A stretch of DNA of 64,000 nt. Source: Tamaricihabitans halophyticus. Its GTDB lineage: Bacteria; Actinomycetota; Actinomycetes; Mycobacteriales; Pseudonocardiaceae. Location of the stretch: contig NZ_SLXQ01000002.1 of assembly GCF_004340875.1 (NCBI RefSeq), positions 434,001 through 498,000 of the forward strand. Reading direction: 5' to 3'. Position 1 is the first letter of the stretch, and the number at the start of each line of letters is the position of its first letter. The notes beneath the pieces are model-generated. The model worked only from the letters and a program-made list of their open reading frames with translations, did no database searches and was not told the DNA's origin. The position numbers and the translations under genes were made by a program. Shown piece after piece: positions 17,762-26,564 of this stretch.

Positions 17762-18631
17762 ATGACCGCCGAGACCGCCAGCACGAGCAGGGTGCTGCCG
17801 CCCGTGGATCGCGCCCCGCTACGGCGCCGGAAATGGCGCAGGGCCGGGGTGCAGGCTGCCTGCGTGGCCATCACCCTGTTCATGGCCCTGCCGCTGGTGT
17901 TCATCGCGCTCGCGGCCTTCTCCGGGCGGGCAGCGCTCAACGAGTTCCCCAAGTCGTTGGTACCGAGCGAGTTCGCGGTCGACACGATGACAAGCTTCCT
18001 GGCCGGCACCGGAACCGTGCCAGCGTTGGGGAACTCGCTGTTGGTCGGTTGCTACACGGTGGTGCTTTCGCTGTTGTTCGGTGCCCCTGCTGGGTACGCC
18101 CTTGCCAGGCACACCTTCCGGGGCAAGGACGCTTACCAGCTTTTCGTGCTGCTGGTCCGCGCCTTGCCGATCGTGGTGCTTTCGGTACCGCTGGCCACGA
18201 TGTTCCTGAATTTCGGCATCTACGACAAGGTCGTATCCGTGACGCTGGTGCACACCGCCCTGGCTATGCCGACCACCGTGCTGATCACCGCGAGCATTTT
18301 CGTCTCCGTGCCGACGGACGTGGAGGAAGCGGCACGGGTGTTCGGTTGTACGAAGCTGGACGCGGTTCGCCGCACCGTATTGCCACTTGCCCTGCCGGGC
18401 CTGGCGGCCGCGTCGATCTTCACTTTCGTGTTGTCCTGGAACGAAGTGCTCGGGGCCGCGGTGCTGACGCTCGGGCATCGCACGTTACCCGCGCAGGTGC
18501 TCGCCTCGCTGGCGGAATCGCCGCAGGCGTATCGATTCGCCGGTGGTTTCGCGCTGGTCGTGCCGGCACTGGTGTTCATCGCGGTGATGCGCCGCTACCT
18601 GCTCAACATGTGGGGCTCCACGCTTCGCTGA
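17762..18631 (+). CDS. ABC transporter permease, MalG/UgpE type
   Basis: This 289-residue second permease of the importer has six transmembrane helices, starting AACVAITLFMALPLVFIALAA. The EAA loop is VEEAARVFGCTKLDAVRRTV, then LPLALPG. It begins 21 bases after the first permease. The pair belongs to the carbohydrate uptake (CUT1) type, consistent with the binding protein and the MalK-like ATPase. Confidence 0.9.
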   Translation: MTAETASTSRVLPPVDRAPLRRRKWRRAGVQAACVAITLFMALPLVFIALAAFSGRAALNEFPKSLVPSEFAVDTMTSFLAGTGTVPALGNSLLVGCYTVVLSLLFGAPAGYALARHTFRGKDAYQLFVLLVRALPIVVLSVPLATMFLNFGIYDKVVSVTLVHTALAMPTTVLITASIFVSVPTDVEEAARVFGCTKLDAVRRTVLPLALPGLAAASIFTFVLSWNEVLGAAVLTLGHRTLPAQVLASLAESPQAYRFAGGFALVVPALVFIAVMRRYLLNMWGSTLR

Positions 18632-18670
18632 AGCCAGCAGCCATCCGAACAGAAGGGTGAACCGACGACC

Positions 18671-19768
18671 ATGGCCGAGATCGTCCTGCGTGACCTGGTG
18701 AAGACCTATCCGGGTGCTGCCGGGCCAGCTACCGACGGGGTGTCGCTTGATGTCGCCGACGGGGAATTCATGGTGCTGCTCGGCCCGTCGGGCTGCGGCA
18801 AGACCACGTTGCTGCGTACCGTGGCCGGCCTCGAACTGCCCGACTCGGGACAGATCGTCATCGGTGACCGGGATGTGACCTATCTGGATCCTCGCCGGCG
18901 CAACCTGTCCATGGTTTTCCAGTCCTACGCCGTGTTCCCGCACAAGAAGGTCGCGGACAACATCGGCTTCGGCCTGCGGGTACACGGTATGGCCGCCGAC
19001 GAGATTCGCCGGAAGGTTTCCTGGGCGGCGGAGCTGCTCCAGCTCACCGACTACCTGGACCGCTATCCGGCCAAACTGTCCGGTGGGCAGCGGCAGCGGG
19101 TCGCGGTGGCCAGGGCGATCGTGATGAATCCGGACGTCCTGCTGATGGACGAGCCGCTGTCCAATCTCGACGCGTTGCTGCGGTTGTCGTTCCGCGCCGA
19201 GCTGAAGAAGCTGGTGAACGAACTGGGGACGACCACGCTGTACGTCACGCACGACCAGCTCGAGGCACTGTCGCTCGGCGATCGGGTGGCCGTGTTGCGT
19301 TCTGGCCGGATCGCGCAGTGCGGCCCGCCCACCGAGGTGTACGACCAGCCGGCCGACGAGTTCGTCGGCGGCTTCCTCGGTAGCCCGCCGATGAACTTCC
19401 TGCGCGGCGTTCTCGTCGAGGATGGCGATACGTTGCGGCTTGATGTCGGCAGCCAGTCGATAGGCGCGCCCCGTGAGCTACGCCCGTACCTCGGTCAGCA
19501 CATACATCTGGGTATCCGCCCGGAATCGATGGTCGCCGCCGAACCGGGAGAGACGAAGGGTACTGGCGTGCTGCGGGGCACGGTGCAGGTCGTCGAACCG
19601 CTCGGCTCCTCGGTACTGCTCACCATGGACACCGCCGGCCAGCAGCTCAAAGTACAGGCGCCGGCGGGTTTCCGGGTGGATCCGGGCAGCGAGCTCGCGC
19701 TGGATCTGCCGGTGGACACCAGGCGGTGGTACGACCCGGAAAGCCAGCTACTGTTGGAGGTTAGATGA
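18671..19768 (+). CDS. ABC transporter ATP-binding protein, MalK/UgpC type
   Basis: This 365-residue ATPase has Walker A GPSGCGKTT (about residues 38-46), the signature LSGGQRQRVAVARA, Walker B VLLMDEPLSNLDA and the switch His in YVTHDQLEAL. The C-terminal 120 residues form the MalK-type OB/TOBE regulatory domain. Its stop codon overlaps the hydrolase start (ATGA), coupling import with intracellular hydrolysis. Encoding its own ATPase is notable because many actinobacterial sugar importers share a single MsiK-type subunit. Confidence 0.93.
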   Translation: MAEIVLRDLVKTYPGAAGPATDGVSLDVADGEFMVLLGPSGCGKTTLLRTVAGLELPDSGQIVIGDRDVTYLDPRRRNLSMVFQSYAVFPHKKVADNIGFGLRVHGMAADEIRRKVSWAAELLQLTDYLDRYPAKLSGGQRQRVAVARAIVMNPDVLLMDEPLSNLDALLRLSFRAELKKLVNELGTTTLYVTHDQLEALSLGDRVAVLRSGRIAQCGPPTEVYDQPADEFVGGFLGSPPMNFLRGVLVEDGDTLRLDVGSQSIGAPRELRPYLGQHIHLGIRPESMVAAEPGETKGTGVLRGTVQVVEPLGSSVLLTMDTAGQQLKVQAPAGFRVDPGSELALDLPVDTRRWYDPESQLLLEVR

Positions 19769-21123
19769 CGGAGACGGAAGTCTCCAGGCGGTGTCTGCCG
19801 GCGAGCACGCTCGCTGCGCGGGCGGCATACGTGTTGCGCGGCAACGACACGGGCACGGTGATCACGGCGGCGCCGAAACTCTACCCGCATATGTGGAGCT
19901 GGGATGCCGCGTTCATCGCCATTGGCGTCGCCCATCTCGACGTGCGCAGGGCAGTGTCCGAACTGGACACATTACTCGCCGCGCAGTGGCACAACGGAAT
20001 GCTGCCGCACATCGTGTACACGGAGGACACCGACTACTTCCCAGGGCCGGACCGGTGGGGTACCCATCTCGCCGAACACATGCCCGAGCATGTCCGCACC
20101 TCGGGTATCTGCCAACCGCCGGTGCACGCGATATCCGTCCGGCGCATACTCGATATCGGGCGCAGGGCTGGTGGTTCGGACCGTGCCGCGGTCGAGGAGT
20201 TCGCGCGCAGGGCATGGCCGTCGCTCTACGCCTGGCACCGCTGGCTGATGCGGTTCCGGACGCCCGACGAGACGGGACTGCTCGCCGTCGTACACGGCTG
20301 GGAGTCCGGAATGGACAATTCGCCGCGTTGGGACGAGCCGTATGCCGCTGTTCGGCCAGCGGCCGAGCTACCTCCGTACGCGCGGCTGGATCTCGGCATG
20401 GTTCGGGATACCGCCGAGCGCCCCACGGATACCGAGTACGACCGGTACCTGTGGTTGATCGAGGAGATGCGTGGAGTCCGCTACGCGCCCGACGAAGTGG
20501 TCCGCGAGTCGAGTTTCCTTGTCGGGGACGTGTTCCTGAGCGCGATCTTCGCGGTCTCCTGCCAGGTACTCGAGGAACTCGGCACGGAACTGGGCAGGCC
20601 GGAGCGTGAACTCCGCGAGCTCGCCGGCTGGGCCGCGGCCGCTCGCGCTGGCGTTCTCGCCAGCGTTGACCCGGCCACCGGGATGGCGCGCGATCGCGAT
20701 ATCCGTGCGAACGCGTGGCTCTCCGCGCGTACCGTCGCCGGTTTCGCGCCGCTGTTGTGCGGTGGCGCGCCCGCGGACCGGGAGCAAGCGCTACTCGACG
20801 AGTTCACCGGACCGGGATGGTGCGGTTACCCGGGGCTGATCGCCGGGATACCGCCGTCGGTCTCGCCGGCCGACCCCGGATTCCTGCCGAGGCAGTACTG
20901 GCGCGGTCCACAATGGCCGGTTATTGGCTGGATGTTCGGGTGGGCGTTCGCCAGACACGGCTATTCCGAGCTCGCGGAAACCATGCGAGCCGAAGGGTTG
21001 CGGCTGACCGCGGCAGGGGAGTTCGGCGAGTACTACGAACCGTTCACCGGTGCGGCGCTCGGCAGCACCGGGCAGTCCTGGACGGCGGCGGTAGTGCTCG
21101 ACTGGCTCTGTCACGCTGAGTGA
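19765..21123 (+). CDS. GH63-like glycoside hydrolase, probable glucosylglycerate/mannosylglycerate hydrolase
   Basis: This 452-residue (alpha/alpha)6-barrel enzyme resembles the bacterial GH63 group that includes mannosylglycerate hydrolase and mycobacterial glucosylglycerate hydrolase (GgH, about 446 residues). The motif GWESGMDNSPRWD places the acid Asp at about residue 184, and EYYEPFTGAALGSTGQ near residues 422-437 carries the second catalytic carboxylate, close to the positions known for GgH. There is no signal peptide, so it acts in the cytosol on what the coupled ABC importer brings in, or on the cell's own compatible solute. Substrate assignment is by family resemblance only. Confidence 0.75.
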   Translation: MTETEVSRRCLPASTLAARAAYVLRGNDTGTVITAAPKLYPHMWSWDAAFIAIGVAHLDVRRAVSELDTLLAAQWHNGMLPHIVYTEDTDYFPGPDRWGTHLAEHMPEHVRTSGICQPPVHAISVRRILDIGRRAGGSDRAAVEEFARRAWPSLYAWHRWLMRFRTPDETGLLAVVHGWESGMDNSPRWDEPYAAVRPAAELPPYARLDLGMVRDTAERPTDTEYDRYLWLIEEMRGVRYAPDEVVRESSFLVGDVFLSAIFAVSCQVLEELGTELGRPERELRELAGWAAAARAGVLASVDPATGMARDRDIRANAWLSARTVAGFAPLLCGGAPADREQALLDEFTGPGWCGYPGLIAGIPPSVSPADPGFLPRQYWRGPQWPVIGWMFGWAFARHGYSELAETMRAEGLRLTAAGEFGEYYEPFTGAALGSTGQSWTAAVVLDWLCHAE

Positions 21124-21220
21124 AGTCGCGACGCCTTCGGTTGGGGGTGGGGCGGTGTCTCGGCACCTCGTAGACTGGTTGCTTGGTGGCGCTCCCAAGA
21201 CGCGGACGAGGTGACGGAAA

Positions 21221-23131
21221 GTGACGCTGCTTGATGCCGTACATGGTCCGAACGACGTGCGGCGACTCGACCTGGCGGAGCTGACCCAGCTCGCCGACGA
21301 GATCAGGCACTTCCTGGTCGAGAAGGTCTGCGCGGCCGGTGGCCACCTCGGTCCGAACCTTGGCGTCGTCGAACTCACCCTCGCCATGCACCGGGTTTTC
21401 GACTCACCGCAGGATGTGCTGCTCTTCGACGTCGGACACCAGAGCTACGTGCACAAGATCCTCACCGGCCGGCAGGCCGAGTTCGATCAGCTCCGCCAGC
21501 AGGACGGCCTCGCCGGTTACCCGGCCCGTGCGGAGAGCGAGCACGATCTGGTGGAAAACAGCCATGCGTCCACCGCGCTTTCCTACGCGGATGGCATGGC
21601 GAAAGCGTTCGCGCTCAGCGGCAGCCGGCGGCATGTGGTGGCTCTGGTCGGCGATGGCGCGCTGACCGGGGGCATGTGCTGGGAGGCACTGAACAACATC
21701 GCCGCGAACAAGGACCATCCCGTCGTGATCGTGATCAACGACAACGGGCGCTCCTACTCGCCGACCATCGGCGGACTCGCGGAACATCTGACCGCGCTGC
21801 GGCTACGTCCCGGCTACGAACGGGTGCTCGACGGCGGCCGGAAGATGCTGGAGCACACGCCGGTGGTGGGTAAACCGCTGTATGCCGCGTTGCATGCGGC
21901 GAAGGCGGGGGTGAAGGACGCGCTGAGCCCGCAGATGATGTTCTCCGACCTCGGGCTGAAGTATCTCGGCCCGGTGGACGGGCATGACCTCACCGCCGTG
22001 GAGGCCGCGCTGGCCAAGGCGAAGGCGTTCGGTGGCCCAGTGATCGTGCATACCGTCACCCAGAAGGGCAATGGCTACGCTCCCGCGGAGAACCACGAAG
22101 CGGATCAGATGCACCAGACCGATCCGATCAACCCGCTGACCGGGGAGCCGGCCAAGGTCAAGGGCACCAGCTGGACATCGGTCTTCGGCGCGGAGCTGAC
22201 CAGAATCGGCGCGGAACGCCCGGATGTGGTGGCGATAACCGCGGCGATGTTGCGCTCCACGGGCCTGCATCATTTCGCGGCGGAGTTCCCGGACCGCTGG
22301 TTCGATGTCGGTATCGCCGAACAGCACGCGGTGACCTCGGCGGCCGGCATGGCGATGGCCGGTATGCATCCGGTGGTCGCGGTGTACTCCACGTTCCTCA
22401 ACAGAGCCTTCGACCAGCTGCTGATGGATGTGGCCCTGCACCGGCAGCCAGTCACCCTGGTACTCGACCGTGCCGGAATCACTGGCCCAGATGGGCCGAG
22501 TCACCACGGGATGTGGGACCTGTCGCTGCTGGGTATGGTGCCGGGCATTCGAGTGGCCGCGCCACGCGATGCCGACACGCTGCGCGAGGAGCTACGCGAG
22601 GCGGTGGCGGTATCTGACGGGCCGACCGTGCTGCGCTTCTCCAAGGGCGATGTGGTCGACGAACTGCCCGCGGTCGAGCGCATCAACGGCGTGGACGTGC
22701 TGCACCGGCCGAGCGCGGAGCCTGGCGATGCGGATGTGCTGCTCGTCGCGGTGGGCGTGTTCGGTGAGCTCGGCGTCGCCGCCGCCGATCGGCTGGCCGC
22801 ACAGGGGATCGCGGTGACCGTGGTCGATCCGCGCTGGGTGTTCCCGGTACCCGAGGTGCTCACCGAGCTTGCCGGGCGGCACCGGCTCGTGGTCACCGTG
22901 GAAGACAGTGGCCGGCATGGCGGTTTTGGTTCGGCGTTCGCGCAGTGCCTGCGCGATGCTGGGGTATCGGTGCCGTTGTGCGACCTGGCCGTACCGCAGC
23001 GTTTCCTCGCGCATGGTTCGCGGGGCGAGGTGCTGTCCGAGGCCGGGCTGACCGCGCAGGACGTCGCCAGGCGCATCACCGAATGGGTTGCTAGCCGGGC
23101 TGAGGACACGCCCGCGCGAGTATCTGGCTGA
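21221..23131 (+). CDS. dxs: 1-deoxy-D-xylulose-5-phosphate synthase
   Basis: This thiamine-diphosphate enzyme is the first step of the MEP isoprenoid pathway: pyruvate plus glyceraldehyde-3-phosphate gives DXP. Its 636 residues fit the family. The ThDP/Mg motif [16 protein letters not shown] spans residues 144-159; the pyrimidine domain has [15 protein letters not shown] and [15 protein letters not shown]; the C-terminal transketolase domain follows. GTG 21221 is preceded by ACGGAAA. It matches dxs1 of M. tuberculosis (Rv2682c) in position. Confidence 0.97.
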   Translation: MTLLDAVHGPNDVRRLDLAELTQLADEIRHFLVEKVCAAGGHLGPNLGVVELTLAMHRVFDSPQDVLLFDVGHQSYVHKILTGRQAEFDQLRQQDGLAGYPARAESEHDLVENSHASTALSYADGMAKAFALSGSRRHVVALVGDGALTGGMCWEALNNIAANKDHPVVIVINDNGRSYSPTIGGLAEHLTALRLRPGYERVLDGGRKMLEHTPVVGKPLYAALHAAKAGVKDALSPQMMFSDLGLKYLGPVDGHDLTAVEAALAKAKAFGGPVIVHTVTQKGNGYAPAENHEADQMHQTDPINPLTGEPAKVKGTSWTSVFGAELTRIGAERPDVVAITAAMLRSTGLHHFAAEFPDRWFDVGIAEQHAVTSAAGMAMAGMHPVVAVYSTFLNRAFDQLLMDVALHRQPVTLVLDRAGITGPDGPSHHGMWDLSLLGMVPGIRVAAPRDADTLREELREAVAVSDGPTVLRFSKGDVVDELPAVERINGVDVLHRPSAEPGDADVLLVAVGVFGELGVAAADRLAAQGIAVTVVDPRWVFPVPEVLTELAGRHRLVVTVEDSGRHGGFGSAFAQCLRDAGVSVPLCDLAVPQRFLAHGSRGEVLSEAGLTAQDVARRITEWVASRAEDTPARVSG

Positions 23132-23176
23132 CCTTCACCAGCGGTAGTGACCGTTCTGGTGAATCCGCTTGCGGCG

Positions 23177-23200
23177 TATATTCCATATTGGTTATATTCC
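23177..23200 (+). promoter_or_regulatory. Direct repeat TATATTCC x2, candidate ArsR operator
   Basis: Two copies of TATATTCC begin at 23177 and 23193, flanking a near-palindromic CCATATTGG. The AT-rich block stands out in this GC-rich DNA and ends five bases before the ArsR GTG start, where an autorepressing ArsR protein would bind. Confidence 0.45.
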
Positions 23201-23204
23201 TCAA

Positions 23205-23555
23205 GTGGCAAATACGTTTGAGGTGCTCGCCGAGCCGCGACGTAGGGAGATCCTGGATCTGCTGCGCGTGTGCGAACGTCCGGTCGGTGATCTGGTCGGC
23301 CGACTCGGACTGACCCAGCCGGCCGTGTCCAAGCACCTGAAGGTGCTGCGTGCCGCTGGTCTGGTGGACGTACGTCAGGACGCGCAGCGCCGCTGGTACC
23401 GACTTCGCGCGCAGCCACTGGCCGAAGTGGATGCCTGGCTGGCGCCGTATCGCCAGTTCTGGAACGAGCGGTTGGACGCATTGGAGCGACACCTCGACGC
23501 TATGCCGGATGAACGCCCGGGAACCGGGAAAACCGACGGAACCGAGGGGATATGA
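23205..23555 (+). CDS. ArsR-family transcriptional regulator
   Basis: This 116-residue winged-helix regulator has the helix-turn-helix VGDLVGRLGLTQPAVSKHLKVL at about residues 26-47 and a wing with RRWYRL. It lacks an obvious metal-binding Cys set, as in the ArsR subgroup paired with SRPBCC proteins. GTG 23205 (VANTFEVLAEPRRREIL) fits the family start better than the ATG at 23169. It overlaps the next gene by ATGA, so it forms an operon with two AHSA1-like proteins, which it probably represses. Confidence 0.88.
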   Translation: MANTFEVLAEPRRREILDLLRVCERPVGDLVGRLGLTQPAVSKHLKVLRAAGLVDVRQDAQRRWYRLRAQPLAEVDAWLAPYRQFWNERLDALERHLDAMPDERPGTGKTDGTEGI

Positions 23556-24025
23556 GTACCAAACAGCAGTTGAGTGCCGTGGGCGAACGAAGCCAGCTGC
23601 GGATCGAGCGGCGGTTCGCGCACCCGCGCGAGAAGGTCTGGTCAGCGATCACCGAGCCGGAGCATTTCTTCGCTTGGTATCCGATGGCATCCGGAACGAT
23701 CGATCCGCGGCCGTCCGGGGCGCTCGAGTTCGACGACGGGGAGGGCACCACATACCGCGGCGAGGTGCTCGAATTCGATCCACCGAAGGTGTTCGCCTTC
23801 CGGGAGGAGCAGGATGAACTGCGCTTCGAGCTGAGCGACGACGGCGCGGGATGCCTATTGGTGTTCACCCACACCTTCGCTGACCGGGCATGGGCCGCGC
23901 ATACCGCCGCCGGTTGGCATCGGTGCCTTGACGTGCTGGAAACCCGGCTCACTGGCGAAGCGTCCGAACTGCCGGACAACGGCGCCGAACTGCGGGCCCA
24001 CTACGCCAAGTTAGTTCGGTCTTGA
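23552..24025 (+). CDS. SRPBCC/AHSA1-domain protein (first of two)
   Basis: This 157-residue START-like ligand-binding fold of the activator-of-Hsp90-ATPase-1 group has the N-terminal RFAHPREKVWSAITEPEHFFAWYP, which is the classic beginning, and DGAGCLLVFTHTF. It is cytosolic. It is translationally coupled to the ArsR gene and to the following paralogue by four-base overlaps. Such ArsR-SRPBCC pairs are common in actinobacteria; the ligand is unknown. Confidence 0.85.
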   Translation: MSTKQQLSAVGERSQLRIERRFAHPREKVWSAITEPEHFFAWYPMASGTIDPRPSGALEFDDGEGTTYRGEVLEFDPPKVFAFREEQDELRFELSDDGAGCLLVFTHTFADRAWAAHTAAGWHRCLDVLETRLTGEASELPDNGAELRAHYAKLVRS

Positions 24026-24567
24026 CTAGCGGCAACGAGGCAGATGATGCCGGCGGGGCGCGGCTGACGGAGACCGCGGATGGCAGGTACGAGCTGTGCT
24101 TCGAACGCAGGCTGGCGCATCCACCAGAGAAGGTCTGGCGAGCGATCACCGAATGGGACCAGCTGCGGTCCTGGTTCCCCGCGGTTGTCGAGTTCGACCT
24201 GCGTCCGGGCGCGCCGCTGCGGTTCGGGGTGACCGAGGAGCAGGTCCGGCGGTACGGCATGCCAGCCGATCACGTGGCAGCGGGGACGATGTTGCGGGTC
24301 GAGCCGCCCAACCTGGTGGAGTTCAGCTGGGCGGGTGAGATCCTGCGCTGGGAACTGACCGCGGATGGCGCGGGTGGCTGTGTGCTGGTGTTCCGGAACA
24401 TCTTCGACGACCGGGATATCGCGGCGCCGGCCGCCGCTGGCTGGCACGCCGGGCTGGAGGTGGTCATCGCCCAGCTGGACGGGATGGTCATCGACTGGTC
24501 CCCGCTGGACCGGGCGGATGAGCTCGGCCCGGAGTACACGAACCTGGTCCCCGAGCCACGCCGGTAA
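24022..24567 (+). CDS. SRPBCC/AHSA1-domain protein (second of two)
   Basis: This 181-residue paralogue of the previous gene repeats the pattern RLAHPPEKVWRAITEWDQLRSWFP and DGAGGCVLVFRNIF. It has an insertion around residues 75-95 and a longer C-terminus. The start is a TTG overlapping the previous TGA stop (TTGA), the least common start type, so its translation probably depends on coupling. The two proteins could form a heterodimer. Confidence 0.82.
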   Translation: MTSGNEADDAGGARLTETADGRYELCFERRLAHPPEKVWRAITEWDQLRSWFPAVVEFDLRPGAPLRFGVTEEQVRRYGMPADHVAAGTMLRVEPPNLVEFSWAGEILRWELTADGAGGCVLVFRNIFDDRDIAAPAAAGWHAGLEVVIAQLDGMVIDWSPLDRADELGPEYTNLVPEPRR

Positions 24568-24660
24568 CCGCAAGAACTCCAAAGAACGTGGTCACGGGGC
24601 GTGAACGTCGGTGGGTGGGTCATCAGCCGCGTCTCAGGAAACTGTGGCACCGTTGTCGGC

Positions 24661-25398
24661 GTGCGAATTCTGGTTGTCGAAGACGAGGCGCCGCTGGCCG
24701 ACGCCGTGGCGCGCGGGTTACGTAAGGAGGGTATGGCCGTCGATGTCGCCTATACCGGGGACGACGGCCACGAGAAGGCGACGGTAACCCGCTACGACGT
24801 GATCGTGCTGGACAGGGACTTGCCAGGGATGTCCGGTGATGACATCTGCGCGGACATCGTGGCTTCCGGTCAGCTCACCCGCGTGCTGATGCTCACGGCC
24901 AGTACCGCGATCGCGGACCGGGTCGCCGGGCTCTCCCTTGGCGCGGACGATTACCTCGCCAAGCCGTTCGCCTTCCCGGAACTCGTGGCCAGGGTTCGTG
25001 CGCTCGGCAGACGGGCGACCCCGGCGGCACCGCCCTTGTTGACCGCCGGCGATGTGGTGCTCGACCCAGCCAAGCGCACGGTGCACCGTGCCGGGACACC
25101 GGTTGAACTGACTCGCAAAGAGTTCGGGGTGCTTGAAGTGCTGCTGAGCTCCGGTGGGACCGTGGTGAGCAGTGAAGAACTGCTTGAACGGGTGTGGGAT
25201 GAGAATGCCGATCCGTTCACCACGACCGTACGGGTGACGGTGATGACCTTGCGTAAGAAGCTCGGTGAGCCGGGCATTATCGAAACGGTGGTCGGCTCGG
25301 GCTATCGCGTGCCGGACGCCAGCCAGCTCACCGCGCCCGTGTCGGGTGGGGAGACCGGGCAGGAGCGTTCGCCCGGGGCGGAGGCTGAACAGGAGTGA
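24661..25398 (+). CDS. OmpR-family response regulator
   Basis: This 245-residue DNA-binding response regulator has receiver residues E7/D8, phospho-acceptor D51 (VIVLDRDLPG) and the Lys of YLAKPF. A winged-helix Trans_Reg_C domain follows from about residue 125, with LTRKEFGVLEVLL and VMTLRKKLG. The C-terminal 25 residues are an acidic tail. GTG 24661 gives a normal VRILVVEDE start; the open frame back to 24601 is less likely. It overlaps the kinase gene by GTGA. Confidence 0.93.
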   Translation: MRILVVEDEAPLADAVARGLRKEGMAVDVAYTGDDGHEKATVTRYDVIVLDRDLPGMSGDDICADIVASGQLTRVLMLTASTAIADRVAGLSLGADDYLAKPFAFPELVARVRALGRRATPAAPPLLTAGDVVLDPAKRTVHRAGTPVELTRKEFGVLEVLLSSGGTVVSSEELLERVWDENADPFTTTVRVTVMTLRKKLGEPGIIETVVGSGYRVPDASQLTAPVSGGETGQERSPGAEAEQE

Positions 25399-26522
25399 GC
25401 GTATTCGGGGCGCGCAGCCTGCGCGCCCGGATTACCCTGCTCGCCACTGGTCTCGTCGCGGCGGTCAGCGCCGTACTGTTGGCGCTCGGCTGGATGCTGG
25501 CTGGCAATGTGGTCAGCGGGGTTCCACAGCTGCCAGCGGGCAGCCTGATTCGGGTCGGCGGTACGGATGTGCCAGCCGAGGAACTCACCGAGATACTCAA
25601 GGACCAGGCGCAGCAGCGGGTGCTGTTCGCCGGATCGATCGCGTTCGCGTGCATTATCGCCGCGGCGGCCATCCTCGCCTGGACCTTCACCGGTCGCGTA
25701 CTGCAGCCGCTGCGGGATGTCACCGCGACCGCGCACCGGTTGTCCGCGGAATCCCTGGACGAGCGGATCGGGTCCACCGGGTCCAGGGACGAGTTGGCCA
25801 CCCTGGCGCACACCTTCGACGAGATGCTGGACCGGCTGGAGGAGGCCTTCTCCGCGCAGCGCAGATTCGTCGCCAACGCCAGCCACGAACTACGCACCCC
25901 ACTGTCGGTGATCCGCGCCGAGTTGGACGTGACACTCGCTGACCCGGACGCCGATGAGGCCGAGCTGCGCCGGATGGCCGAGGTGGTGCGGGACGCGACG
26001 GATCGAGCCGAACGACTGGTGGAGGCGCTGCTGGTGCTCGCAAGGGCGCAGGGCGCGGGGCTCGCCGTGCGCGAACCGCTCGATCTGGCCGCGGTCGTGG
26101 CCACGGCATGGGCGCAGGTGCGGACGGAGGCGCAGCAGCGGGGGATCACCGTGCGGCTGGAGACCACTCCCGCCGTCGCCGTTGGCGAGCCGGCGCTCCT
26201 GGAGCGGATCGCCGGAAACCTGGTGGAGAACGCCATCCGGCACAACGTGGAGGGCGGCTGGGTGGAGATCCGCACTACGCCAGGGCCGCGCCATTCGGAG
26301 CTCACCGTACGGTCCTCGGGCGCGGTGCTCACCCCGGACCGCGTTCAGGAGCTACTCGAGCCGTTCCGGCGCGGTGGCACCGCGCGAACCGCCCGCAGCG
26401 GTTCCGGGCTCGGACTGTCCATCGTGCGGGCGATCGTCACCGCGCACTCCGGGAAGCTGGCCCTGCATCCGCTCGAGGAAGGCGGCCTTACGGTCACCGT
26501 GTGGTTGCCAGCCGCGCCCTAA
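25395..26522 (+). CDS. Sensor histidine kinase partner
   Basis: This 375-residue membrane kinase has two transmembrane helices (about residues 12-36 and 78-98) enclosing a short 40-residue extracytoplasmic loop, then HAMP (RVLQPLRDVTATAHRL), a HisKA box with H164 in NASHELRTPL, and a HATPase domain with NLVENAIRHN and SGSGLGLSIV. It is coupled to the response regulator. The tiny sensor loop suggests sensing within the membrane or via a partner. The stimulus is unknown. Confidence 0.93.
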   Translation: MSVFGARSLRARITLLATGLVAAVSAVLLALGWMLAGNVVSGVPQLPAGSLIRVGGTDVPAEELTEILKDQAQQRVLFAGSIAFACIIAAAAILAWTFTGRVLQPLRDVTATAHRLSAESLDERIGSTGSRDELATLAHTFDEMLDRLEEAFSAQRRFVANASHELRTPLSVIRAELDVTLADPDADEAELRRMAEVVRDATDRAERLVEALLVLARAQGAGLAVREPLDLAAVVATAWAQVRTEAQQRGITVRLETTPAVAVGEPALLERIAGNLVENAIRHNVEGGWVEIRTTPGPRHSELTVRSSGAVLTPDRVQELLEPFRRGGTARTARSGSGLGLSIVRAIVTAHSGKLALHPLEEGGLTVTVWLPAAP

Positions 26523-26564
26523 CCCCGTTTCGGCCGGGTACCTAGGCGCGCCGGCGCGGTGTGT

